From assembly GCA_018266475.1 (NCBI GenBank), contig JAFEAI010000143.1, positions 1 to 35,991 on the forward strand: a DNA stretch of 35,991 bases. The letters are read 5' to 3'. The stretch's first letter is position 1. Each line of letters begins with the position of its first letter. Positions 23,673-30,874 of this stretch are shown one piece after another. The DNA is from Bacteroidota bacterium. GTDB lineage: Bacteria; Bacteroidota; Bacteroidia; Flavobacteriales_F; PHOS-HE28. The notes below the pieces were generated by a model. The model was not told the origin of the DNA and ran no database searches. It saw only the letters and a program-made list of their open reading frames with translations. The position numbers and the translations under genes are program-made.

Positions 23673-24089
23673 ATGCTGCGGGCAATGATCATTCTCTTGG
23701 CGGCACTACCGCTGCCGGCCGCCGCCCAACAGGCCATGCTGCGCGTGGCGATGGTGGTGGAAAAGCCCCGGCTCGGCGGCACGCTCCACGTGGCGGTGTG
23801 CCCCGACCGCAAGGCCTACAACACGGGAGTTGGCTGCATCATCCGCACGGTGCCGGTGGAAGGCGGCACGGCCGCTTGTGATTTCGACAGCTTGAAGCCC
23901 GGGCCCTGGGCGGTGAGGGTGTTCCAGGACACGAATGCCGACGGCAGGCTGAACACCAGCTGGCTGGGCTGGCCCAAGGAACCGGTGGGCTACGGCAATG
24001 ATGCACCGGCAAGCACGGGGCCACCCTTCAATTTGGCTGCGGTGCTGCTGGAGCCTGGAAGGAACACGGCGCGAGTGGCGGTGCGCTGA
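23673..24089 (+). CDS. DUF2141 family exported protein
   Basis: A 138-residue protein with a signal peptide (MLRAMIILLAALPLPAAAQQ) and a single DUF2141 domain. The signature is FQDTNADGRLNTSWLGWPKEPVGYGNDAP, a calcium-like Asp-rich loop typical of the family, followed by PFNLAAVLLEPG. Function is unknown; members are exported beta-rich proteins common in Bacteroidota. The last gene of the operon, its stop at 24089 lies only 10 nt from the convergent stop of the KdsC-like gene, with no obvious terminator between. A later in-frame ATG (codon 5) would also give a valid signal. Confidence 0.85.
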   Translation: MLRAMIILLAALPLPAAAQQAMLRVAMVVEKPRLGGTLHVAVCPDRKAYNTGVGCIIRTVPVEGGTAACDFDSLKPGPWAVRVFQDTNADGRLNTSWLGWPKEPVGYGNDAPASTGPPFNLAAVLLEPGRNTARVAVR

Positions 24090-24099
24090 TCCGCTCCGC

Positions 24100-24753
24100 T
24101 CAACGCGCCCCGTTGCGCACGATGGGCACCGTGGTGTTGCGCTCGCGCAAATAGTGCTGGTACGTTTCGCTGTATGCGGCGCGGTGATCGAACACCTCCG
24201 CGAAGTTGCCCAGCAGGTCGATCACGGCTTCGCACCCTTCCCGGAGGCCGTTCTCACCACCGCTGCAAGCCGTCACCATATCCGCATCGCCGCGCTGCAC
24301 CACGTGATCGGTGAAGCGCTCACCGCCCCTGCGGCCTATCAGGATGCGCAATCCGCATTGCCGGGCCACGGAAAGATCGATGGCATCATCAAAGAAGAAG
24401 GCCACCTCCCGGGGCTGCAAGGCGTTTGCCCGCAGGAAATCCGCGAAGGCATCGGGCTTGTTGATGTAGCCCATGTACATGGCCTGAAACCGCTCGCGCC
24501 GCACGAATTTCCCAGCGATCGGATTGACCTGCCCGGTAAGTATTGCCGCCGGTGGGTTGGCCCTGTGCCGCAGCCATAGCGCGAAGCGCAACATGTTCAC
24601 GCCCATGCTGCCCACCTCACTGAACGGGCTGCCGCCGTCGAGGTCCTTCCAACCGTCGTTGAACACGCCGTCCCAGTCGAAGAGCACGGCCTTGATGCCG
24701 CGGGCGCGGTCTTTCAGGGCTTCAGGATCGTGCAGGTATCTGGTTGAGGGCAT
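24100..24753 (-). CDS. KdsC-like HAD phosphatase
   Basis: A 217-residue C0-type HAD hydrolase. Catalytic residues are Asp26 and Asp28 (FDWDGVFNDG), Thr73 (ILTGQ), Lys99 (NKPDAF) and Asp122-Asp123 (FFDDAIDL). The overall pattern, DWDGVFNDG then SMGVNMLRFA, ILTGQ and GGENGLREGCE, follows KdsC, which hydrolyses Kdo-8-phosphate, but the protein is longer (KdsC is about 170-190) and the sequence is divergent. It lies downstream of kdsA and the transaldolase-CBS gene on the same strand. It is called KdsC-like, not kdsC, because a phosphatase for a related sugar phosphate cannot be excluded. Confidence 0.72.
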   Translation of the reverse strand: MPSTRYLHDPEALKDRARGIKAVLFDWDGVFNDGWKDLDGGSPFSEVGSMGVNMLRFALWLRHRANPPAAILTGQVNPIAGKFVRRERFQAMYMGYINKPDAFADFLRANALQPREVAFFFDDAIDLSVARQCGLRILIGRRGGERFTDHVVQRGDADMVTACSGGENGLREGCEAVIDLLGNFAEVFDHRAAYSETYQHYLRERNTTVPIVRNGAR

Positions 24754-24758
24754 TCGTA

Positions 24759-24863
24759 GTCAGTTGTCAGTGTGCAGAAGGCATCACGCCCGTTTCCTGT
24801 GGTTACGGTCCACGATCGCAGTGCTGGTCGGCAGCCGTACAACTGACAACTGACAACTGACAA
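24759..24863. repeat. Intergenic inverted repeat (GTCAGTTGTCAGT)
   Basis: GTCAGTTGTCAGT (24759-24771) is matched by its exact complement ACTGACAACTGAC twice (24842-24854 and 24849-24861), so the 70-nt middle would be looped out of a long hairpin. It lies between the KdsC-like gene and the transaldolase-CBS gene, whose transcripts run through it. Similar simple GTTGTC-type motifs occur near 10180-10235. It is probably a dispersed repeat of the lineage; an attenuator role is possible. Confidence 0.7.
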
Positions 24864-24881
24864 TGGGCCACGGGCAACCTG

Positions 24882-25904
24882 CTACCCTGCGATCGCCTTC
24901 ATCAGGTCCTGGATGTCCAGCATGCCGAGCTGCTTCCCGTTCTCGCTTACGCTCAGCGTGTCCACCTTGTGCTCCTTGAATGCTTTCTGGGCCTCGTCCA
25001 GCAAGGCTTCGGGGCTGATGGTGAAGGGCGCGTTGAATTTCAGCGTGCTGAGCTTCTTCGCCAGGAATTTGTTGCCTTCCTTTTCGATGCCGCGGCGCAG
25101 CCCGCCGTCAGTGAACACGCCCACGTTCTTGCCCTTGGCATCCGCCACCATCACGGCACCGAAGCCATGCTTGGTCATTTCCACCAGGGCCTCGCTGACG
25201 GTGGCGCTGTCCTTCACCACAGGGTTGCTGCGCGAGAGCACGTCCTTCACCTTCATTGTGATCAGGCGCGTGTCCACATAGAACTGCTTGGTGCCGATGG
25301 CGGTGAAGTGGTTGTCGGTAAGCTGTTTCATCAGCTTCCAGGGCACGGTGATGGTGTGTACGCCCAGCTCCACCGCGTTGCGCACATGCTCCACGGTGCG
25401 CACGCTGCTGAACATGATCTTGGTGTCGTAGCCGTAGTAGTTCACGGCACGCACGCATTGCTCCACCAGTGCCAAGGCATCATGGCCCTGGTCCTGCAGG
25501 CGGCCTACCAGCGGGCACACGTAGCTTGCCCCGGCCTGCATGGCCATGTAGGCCTGCTGCAGCGTGTACACCAGGTGTACGTTCACCATGATGCCCTCAT
25601 TGCGCAGCATCTTGCAGGCACGCAGCCCTTCCAGGCTCACGGGGATCTTGAAGACGGTGGTCTCCTTCTTCAGGCCCATCTTCAGCTGGCGCTTGGCCTC
25701 CTTCACCACTTCTTCGGCGGTTTCACCCAAGGCTTCCACCTGCAGGATGGGCACCTTCTTGGCCAGGTCCAGGATCATCTTGTCGATGTCCTTCACGCCG
25801 CCGCGGTGCATGAAGGTGGGCGTGGTGGTGAGGCCGGTGAGGAAGCCGAGCTTGAAGGCTTCGTCGATCTCCTTGATGTCTGCGCTGTCCAAGTAGAGTT
25901 CCAT
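24882..25904 (-). CDS. Transaldolase/F6P-aldolase-type protein fused to CBS domains
   Basis: A 340-residue fusion. Residues 1 to about 207 are a TalC/FSA-type small transaldolase: MELYLDSAD, TTTPTF (TNPS equivalent), the Schiff-base lysine K86 in TVFKIPVSLEGL and LVGRLQDQG. Residues about 218-340 are a CBS pair resembling the C-terminal half of KdsD/KpsF arabinose-5-phosphate isomerases (KVKDVLSRSNPVV, VGVFTDGGLRRGI, LGMLDIQDLMKAI). FSA-type enzymes are about 215-220 residues and lack CBS domains. It lies between kdsA and the KdsC-like gene, the place expected for KdsD. Known FSA chemistry includes aldol additions to glyceraldehyde-3-phosphate; the physiological reaction here is not determined. 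Confidence 0.88.
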   Translation of the reverse strand: MELYLDSADIKEIDEAFKLGFLTGLTTTPTFMHRGGVKDIDKMILDLAKKVPILQVEALGETAEEVVKEAKRQLKMGLKKETTVFKIPVSLEGLRACKMLRNEGIMVNVHLVYTLQQAYMAMQAGASYVCPLVGRLQDQGHDALALVEQCVRAVNYYGYDTKIMFSSVRTVEHVRNAVELGVHTITVPWKLMKQLTDNHFTAIGTKQFYVDTRLITMKVKDVLSRSNPVVKDSATVSEALVEMTKHGFGAVMVADAKGKNVGVFTDGGLRRGIEKEGNKFLAKKLSTLKFNAPFTISPEALLDEAQKAFKEHKVDTLSVSENGKQLGMLDIQDLMKAIAG

Positions 25905-25959
25905 GTTGGGGATAATGCGTTGGGCTGTGAGTGGTCTTGTTGGGGCTTCTGTTGCTGAT

Positions 25960-26046
25960 CTGTTGCGTCGAACTGTTGCGTCGACCCAGTGGGTCGACTG
26001 TACAGCTCGACTGTACAGCTCGACTGTACAGCTCCGCTGTACAGCG
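25960..26046. repeat. Tandem and palindromic repeats (GACTGTACAGCTC)
   Basis: Two copies of CTGTTGCGTCGA (25960-25971, 25973-25984) lead into the palindrome TCGACCC-AGT-GGGTCGA (25981-25997), then three perfect copies of the 13-mer GACTGTACAGCTC (25996-26034) and a degenerate fourth (26035-26046). Each unit contains the palindrome CTGTACAG. The array ends exactly at the kdsA stop and lies upstream of the transaldolase-CBS start. Confidence 0.85.
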
Positions 26047-26892
26047 TCAGGCGGTCACGGGGTTTTCACGGTATTTCGCTTCCACGGCGTGCAGGTCCAA
26101 GAGGGGCTTGATGAATTCCTCGAGGTCGTATACGCAGAGCTGGCTGGCGGCATCGCACAGCGCGGTGCCGGGGTCGGGATGTGTTTCGATGAAGATGCCG
26201 TCCACGCCTGCGGCCACGCCGGCCCGTGCGATTGTGGGCAGGAACTCGCGGTTGCCGCCGCGCGGGTCGGCGCTGGGGATGCCGTACTTGCGGATGCTGT
26301 GCGTGATGTCGAACACCACGGGATAGCCCGTTTGGCGCAAGTGGTAGAAGGCACGGGGGTCCACCACGAGGTCGTTATAGCCCAGCACGAAGCCGCGCTC
26401 GGTGAGGATGATCTTGTGGTTGCCGGTGCTCTCGATCTTCTTCACCGGCTTGGCCATGTTGTCCGGGGCCAGGAACTGCCCGTGCTTCAGGTTGATCACC
26501 GCACCGGTCTTGGCGGCCTCGGTAACCAGCGTGGTTTGCATGCAGAGGTAGGCCGGGATCTGCACTACGTCGCACACTTCCGCCGTGGCCTTCACTTGGC
26601 TTGGGTAATGCACGTCGGTCAGCAGCGGGAACCCGAATTCCTTCTTCACCTTCTCCAGCATCTTCAATCCCTCGTCCAAGCCGGGCCCCATATAGAACTC
26701 CACGCTGCTGCGGTTGTCCTTCATGAAGCTGCTCTTATAGATCACGGGCACCTTGGTGCGTTCGCTCACTTCGCGCAGCTTCTCCGCCGTGCGCATCATG
26801 ATGCTTTCCTGCTCGATCACGCACGGGCCGGAGATCAGGAACAGCTGGTCACTGCCACAAGCGATGTTGCCTACATTGACGATCTTGGCCAT
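26047..26892 (-). CDS. kdsA: 3-deoxy-8-phosphooctulonate synthase
   Basis: Condenses arabinose-5-phosphate and PEP to Kdo-8-phosphate, the committed step of Kdo synthesis for LPS. The 281-residue protein has SGPCVIE with the metal-binding Cys24, KSSFMKDNRSS, the LLTDVHYPSQ segment, INLKHGQF and the late metal ligands around FIETHPDPG. Cys24, where metal-independent enzymes have Asn, suggests the metal-dependent class II form. It has its own -7 element (TAGCTTTG) that begins at the stop of the FAH gene. Downstream lie the transaldolase-CBS and KdsC-like genes. Confidence 0.96.
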   Translation of the reverse strand: MAKIVNVGNIACGSDQLFLISGPCVIEQESIMMRTAEKLREVSERTKVPVIYKSSFMKDNRSSVEFYMGPGLDEGLKMLEKVKKEFGFPLLTDVHYPSQVKATAEVCDVVQIPAYLCMQTTLVTEAAKTGAVINLKHGQFLAPDNMAKPVKKIESTGNHKIILTERGFVLGYNDLVVDPRAFYHLRQTGYPVVFDITHSIRKYGIPSADPRGGNREFLPTIARAGVAAGVDGIFIETHPDPGTALCDAASQLCVYDLEEFIKPLLDLHAVEAKYRENPVTA

Positions 26893-26920
26893 GGGTCGGG
26901 TGGTGCTGGAAATAAGGGTG

Positions 26921-26928
26921 CAAAGCTA
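26921..26928 (-). promoter_or_regulatory. -7 element (TAGCTTTG) of kdsA
   Basis: TAGCTTTG matches TAnnTTTG exactly and lies 28 nt before the kdsA ATG. Its first three bases are the TAG stop codon of the upstream FAH gene, so the promoter overlaps the end of that gene. It would drive kdsA and the following two genes. Confidence 0.6.
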
Positions 26929-27546
26929 CCGTTTCCCCACGGTTGCGTGCAGCAGGCGTTTACCGTTGAGGAAGCCTTCGAGCACATCGCCTTCCGCGAT
27001 GGGCCCGATGCCGGCGGGAGTGCCTGTGAACAGCAGGTCCCCCGGCTCCAAGGTGATGAACCGGGACACGTAGGCGATCAGGTCCGCCACGGGAAAGATC
27101 ATGTTGGCGGTGGTGTCCTTCTGCACGGTTTGCCCGTTCTTTTTCAGTTCCATGGTGAATGCCTGAAGGTCGGTGGAGGCGGTCATGGGCAGTTCCACTT
27201 CGCCCAGCACGGCCGAGCCGTCCCATGCCTTGGCCTTTTCCCAGGGCAGGCCCTTTGCCTTCAGCTGGTTTTGCAGGGTGCGCGCCGTAAGGTCCAGCCC
27301 CAGGGTGAATGAGGCAACAAGGCCCAGGGCCATGCTGGCGGGCACATCCTTGGCGTAGCTGTCGATCATGAGCACCAGTTCCAGCTCATGTTCGATCTCG
27401 CCGGGGATGTCCGGCAGGCGGATGGGCTGGCCTGGATAAAGGCATGCCGTGGTGGGCTTGAGGAAGAAGATGGGCTCGGTGGGCGTCTCCGTGCCCAGTT
27501 CCTTGGCGTGGTCGGCGTAGTTGCGCCCGATGCAGATGACCTTCAT
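26926..27546 (-). CDS. Fumarylacetoacetate hydrolase family protein
   Basis: A 206-residue FAH-family enzyme, the size of acylpyruvase/oxaloacetate decarboxylase-type members (FAHD1, YcgM). It begins MKVICIGRNYADHAKELG. The metal-binding acidic residues lie in GEIEHELELVLMI, with further conserved segments around FTLGLDLTAR, WDGSAVLG, FPVADLIAYVS and GDLLFTGTPAGIG. It probably hydrolyses a C-C bond in a beta-diketo acid; the exact substrate cannot be told. It follows the exonuclease gene by 75 nt and its stop forms part of the kdsA promoter. Confidence 0.9.
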   Translation of the reverse strand: MKVICIGRNYADHAKELGTETPTEPIFFLKPTTACLYPGQPIRLPDIPGEIEHELELVLMIDSYAKDVPASMALGLVASFTLGLDLTARTLQNQLKAKGLPWEKAKAWDGSAVLGEVELPMTASTDLQAFTMELKKNGQTVQKDTTANMIFPVADLIAYVSRFITLEPGDLLFTGTPAGIGPIAEGDVLEGFLNGKRLLHATVGKR

Positions 27547-27621
27547 GGCTGTAGTTCTATGTGGACGGTGTGGTGGTTGGCGGTTCTGCCCCAGTGGCGT
27601 GGTGGGCTGGCGGAAAGGTGC

Positions 27622-28395
27622 TTACCCATGTATTTCGGCCAGTACGCCGCGCATGATGGCCAGCGTGCTGCCCGGCAGTTCCGCTTTGCCCAGCAGCCAC
27701 TGCATATAGCCGGGGTCGGTGTTGCCAATGTTCTCCAGGCGCCATCCCCTGTACTTTCCAAAGGTCAGGCAGATGTGGCCTTGTTCGTCGTAGGCCAGCT
27801 TGCCTGCGGCATCGGGGCTGCGCTTTCTGTCGCCACTCAGCTCGCCGAGGAAATCCACGGTTCCCTGTAGCTGGTCCGGGTAGCGCTCCAGCTGGGCGAG
27901 CAGCACATCGGCGGTGGCTTCCACGTCGCCCAAGGCATCGTGGGCGCCGGCGTGTTCCTTGCCGCAGTAGAACTTGAGCGCGGCGCTGAGGTTCCGGGGC
28001 TCCATCTGGTGGTAGATGCGCTGCACGTCCACCACGCGCACCTGGCTGCTGTCCCAATCCTTGCCTGCGCGGAAGAGGTCCTCGGCGAGGAAGGGCAGGT
28101 CGAAGCGGAGCACGTTGAACCCGCACAGGTCGCAGCCGGCAAGGTGGCGGATAAGCTCATCGGCCACTTGCGCCAGCGTGGGCGCATCGGCCACGTCCGC
28201 ATCGGAAATGCCATGCACCGCAGTGGCTTCGGCGGGTATGTGCATTTCGGGGTTCACCAGGGTTTGCCAGCGCTCACGGCTGCCATCGGGGTTCAGGCGC
28301 ACCACGGCCGCTTGCACAATGCGGTCGTGCCCGATGCGGGTGCCCGTGGTCTCCAGGTCAAACACGGCCAGGGGCCGTTGAAGGTGAAGGTTCAT
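27622..28395 (-). CDS. DEDDh 3'-5' exonuclease with ExoX-like C-terminal region
   Basis: A 257-residue exonuclease of the DnaQ/DEDDh class. Catalytic residues are D13 and E15 (VFDLETTG), the Asp in GFNVLRFDLPFL, and the His and Asp of HAGAHDALGD. The C-terminal part, LTFGKYRGWRLENIG then DPGYMQWLLGK, resembles the C-terminal domain of exonuclease X and DUF3820-like proteins. It is a DNA (or RNA) 3'-end trimming enzyme, repair-associated rather than the Pol III proofreader, since no polymerase gene is near. The ATG at 28395 gives the DEDD motif at the normal distance from the start. The frame runs far upstream but through the terminator of the next gene, so longer forms are rejected. Confidence 0.9.
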   Translation of the reverse strand: MNLHLQRPLAVFDLETTGTRIGHDRIVQAAVVRLNPDGSRERWQTLVNPEMHIPAEATAVHGISDADVADAPTLAQVADELIRHLAGCDLCGFNVLRFDLPFLAEDLFRAGKDWDSSQVRVVDVQRIYHQMEPRNLSAALKFYCGKEHAGAHDALGDVEATADVLLAQLERYPDQLQGTVDFLGELSGDRKRSPDAAGKLAYDEQGHICLTFGKYRGWRLENIGNTDPGYMQWLLGKAELPGSTLAIMRGVLAEIHG

Positions 28396-28412
28396 GCCCG
28401 CAAGTTGGGCAA

Positions 28413-28439
28413 GAAAAAGCCCCCGTTGGTGCGGGGGCT
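28413..28439 (-). terminator. Rho-independent terminator of the OmpA/PD40 gene
   Basis: AGCCCCCG (28418-28425) pairs with CGGGGGCT (28432-28439) around a 6-nt loop. On the minus strand the stem is followed by TTTTTC. It lies 25 nt beyond the OmpA/PD40 gene stop and before the exonuclease start, so the two are separate transcription units. Confidence 0.88.
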
Positions 28440-28463
28440 CTTCCGTTTTTTGAACAATCGCGA

Positions 28464-30788
28464 TCAGCGGGCCTTCAGTTTCACGTACTGGAACTTGCCG
28501 TACTTGGCCGTGTCCTTGTAGTCGCCTTGGTATTTGGGCCCTTGCACTAGGTGGTTCACCGAGCCCAGCAGCAGGTTTTTGGGGTCCTTGCCGGCGGCCT
28601 TCACAGCCTCCACCAGCTGCTTGCTGGCCTCTTCCATGCGGCTGTTGCTCAGGTTGTCGTTGGTGCCGTAGGTCTTGGTGGGCACATGCGAGGCACTGGC
28701 CTCGATGATGATGTTCACCGTGGCCTGCTTGTCCAGCAAGGCCACCACCTTGCTGACGAATTCCTGCCACTTGGGGTCGTTGGTGTCGATCGCCTTCTCG
28801 TTGTAGCCGTGGAATTTCACGAATTCCGCGCTGTAGGTGGCATCGGGGGTAACGTGCTTCTCCCCTTCCTGCTTGCGTTCCGCATCGGTTTTCGGGTTGG
28901 CCGCAGGCACCTTGCCCTTTACCGGAGCCTCCTTTTCCGTGGTTTCCTTGGTTACGGGCGTTTTCACGGAGGGTTCCTTGGCTCCCGTCTGGGCAGCACC
29001 TTTCGTTTCAGCCGGCATCACGGTGGTCAGTACATCCTCCTTCACGCCGCCTTCCACCTGCTTTTCTTTGCCCTTCACAGGCAGGCCCTTCTCCTTGCTT
29101 CCCGGAGGCGAACCCTTGGGCAGCTCCACCACACCGGCCGCACCGGCAATGGAGACCGGATTGAGGTATACCTCCTTATTGATCTCCTGGTAGGCGCTTT
29201 CGCATTCCACGAAGATGTCCTCCGTGTGGATGGTCTTGTCGTTGATGCGGTAATCGAGGTTGTAGTTCTTGCAGGGGGCCAGGATAGCCACGTACACCCC
29301 ATCGCGCTGGCGGGGCTTGTAGCTTTTCACTTCGCCGGTGGCCTTGTCGGTAACGTACAGGATGGCGCTGGCCGGCAGCTGTTCGCCGGGCGCGGGGATC
29401 ACAAAGCCCTTGAGCACGGCCAGGCCCTCGGTTTCCATCTCTTGGGGGAAATCCACGAAGTAGATGTCCTTCTCGCCGTAGCCGCCCATCTTGTCGGAGC
29501 TGAAATAGCCCCTGCGCCCGTCGGCGGTGGTTACGAAGAACACGTCGTCATCCACGGTGTTCAAGGGATAGCCGATGTTTACCGGTGTGCTCCAAGTGCC
29601 GTCGGCCTGCAGCTCGGTGCTGAAGATGTCGAACCCGCCCATGCTGTTGTGGCCGGTGCTGGAGAAATACATGGTGTGGCCGTTGGGGTGGATGAACACG
29701 CCGTCCTCCTCGTAGGGCGTGTTCACGGTGCGGCCCAGATTCTGCGCCTTGCTCCATTCGCCGTTGGGCAGCTTCACCACTCGGTAGATGTCGCGGCCGC
29801 CGTATCCGCCCGGGCGGTTGCTGATAAAGTAGAAGGTGTTTCCGTCCGCGCTGAGGGCACCGTGGGTTTCCCAGGACTTGGAATTGATGTCGCTGCCCAT
29901 TTTCACAGGGTCGCTCCACACCTCGCCCACCAGCTTGCTTTCGTAAAGGTTGCCGTCGCCCGTGTCATCGCGGTAGATGATCAGTGTTTGGCCATCGGCG
30001 GATACGTTGGAAGTGGCCAGGTGGCCGAATGGCGGGTTGATGTTCAGGGGCTCGGGCGCCTGCCACTTTCCATTGCGGTCCTTGTAGCTCACATAGATGT
30101 TCTCGAAGGGCAGGCCGGTCAGGGGGTCGATCACGTCCTGGTTGGAACTGTCCGGGCGGATGCGGCGGGAGGTGAAGAACAAGGCGTTTCCGTCCACGCT
30201 GATCACGGGGCTGAAATCTGGGAATGGCGAATTGACCACGGGCCCGATGTTGCTGATCTGGTATTGCTTGGGATCGGCCATCAGGGTGCGGGCATTGGCG
30301 GTTTGCACCAGGCCCTGCTGCGCAAGCGCCTTGAAGTCGTTGCGGTCGCCGGCCTCCGCGATGAATTTTTGGTAATAGGTGTCGGCCAGGTCGAACTGGT
30401 TGTTCAGGTGGTAGGCCTTTGCCAGCCAGTAATCCACCTCGATGGGGGCGTTGCGCTCCTTGGGGTCGAAGGGGTCGTAGCCGGAGGTGTTGAGCCCCCC
30501 GTAGCGGTTGGTGCGATTGGCTGCGGCAGCCACCAGGAACGGCATGGCCTTCTGCTTTTCATTGTACGAAAGCATGTAGGCCTGGCCCGCCTTCCAGTTG
30601 AGGTTGGCGTTGTTCGGGTCCTTGTCGATAAGCGTTCTCCACACCTCGGCGGCGGGGCCGTAGAAACGTTCCTCCATCAAGCGGCTGCCCTCCTCGAAGG
30701 TGGCGGTGCTTTTTTGCGCCATCACCCCTGCGGAGCCCAGGAGGTACAGGGCGAAGGTGGATGCGGCTGCGTACAAGGATCTCGTCAT
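28464..30788 (-). CDS. OmpA-family envelope protein with TPR and PD40 repeats (PorE-like)
   Basis: A 774-residue exported protein. A signal peptide (about 1-24, ending GVMAQ) is followed by a TPR-like region (about 25-170), PD40/WD40-like propeller repeats (about 180-460) such as FPDFSPVISVDGNALFF and GGYGGRDIYRV, a carboxypeptidase-regulatory-like beta domain, a Lys/Pro/Thr-rich linker and a C-terminal OmpA-like domain. This is the domain order of PorE, which anchors the type IX secretion machinery to peptidoglycan. The OmpA domain is divergent, keeping NDNLSNSRMEEASKQL but without the usual RAxxV form. Bacteroidota encode several paralogues, so PorE function is probable but not certain. Confidence 0.85.
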   Translation of the reverse strand: MTRSLYAAASTFALYLLGSAGVMAQKSTATFEEGSRLMEERFYGPAAEVWRTLIDKDPNNANLNWKAGQAYMLSYNEKQKAMPFLVAAAANRTNRYGGLNTSGYDPFDPKERNAPIEVDYWLAKAYHLNNQFDLADTYYQKFIAEAGDRNDFKALAQQGLVQTANARTLMADPKQYQISNIGPVVNSPFPDFSPVISVDGNALFFTSRRIRPDSSNQDVIDPLTGLPFENIYVSYKDRNGKWQAPEPLNINPPFGHLATSNVSADGQTLIIYRDDTGDGNLYESKLVGEVWSDPVKMGSDINSKSWETHGALSADGNTFYFISNRPGGYGGRDIYRVVKLPNGEWSKAQNLGRTVNTPYEEDGVFIHPNGHTMYFSSTGHNSMGGFDIFSTELQADGTWSTPVNIGYPLNTVDDDVFFVTTADGRRGYFSSDKMGGYGEKDIYFVDFPQEMETEGLAVLKGFVIPAPGEQLPASAILYVTDKATGEVKSYKPRQRDGVYVAILAPCKNYNLDYRINDKTIHTEDIFVECESAYQEINKEVYLNPVSIAGAAGVVELPKGSPPGSKEKGLPVKGKEKQVEGGVKEDVLTTVMPAETKGAAQTGAKEPSVKTPVTKETTEKEAPVKGKVPAANPKTDAERKQEGEKHVTPDATYSAEFVKFHGYNEKAIDTNDPKWQEFVSKVVALLDKQATVNIIIEASASHVPTKTYGTNDNLSNSRMEEASKQLVEAVKAAGKDPKNLLLGSVNHLVQGPKYQGDYKDTAKYGKFQYVKLKAR

Positions 30789-30835
30789 CGCTTTTGGATT
30801 CGGTGGCCCCGTTATGGGAGCCCAATGGTGGGTGG

Positions 30836-30843
30836 CTAATGTA
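30836..30843 (-). promoter_or_regulatory. -7-like element (TACATTAG) before the OmpA/PD40 gene
   Basis: TACATTAG differs from TAnnTTTG at one position and lies 47 nt before the ATG at 30788, after the stop of the E2 gene. The support is weak beyond position and match. Confidence 0.35.
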
Positions 30844-30874
30844 TGTTTTTTCCGCAATGCCCGGAATTATACGC

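Noticed and set aside
25960-26046. CRISPR-like array
   Set aside because: The 13-mer copies are directly adjacent without spacers, so this is a tandem repeat.
28551-30839. A 762-codon open frame on the plus strand, antisense to the OmpA/PD40 gene
   Set aside because: It mirrors the coding strand of a well-supported gene; its product is rich in Val, His, Gly and Ala without domains. High GC at third positions keeps antisense frames open.
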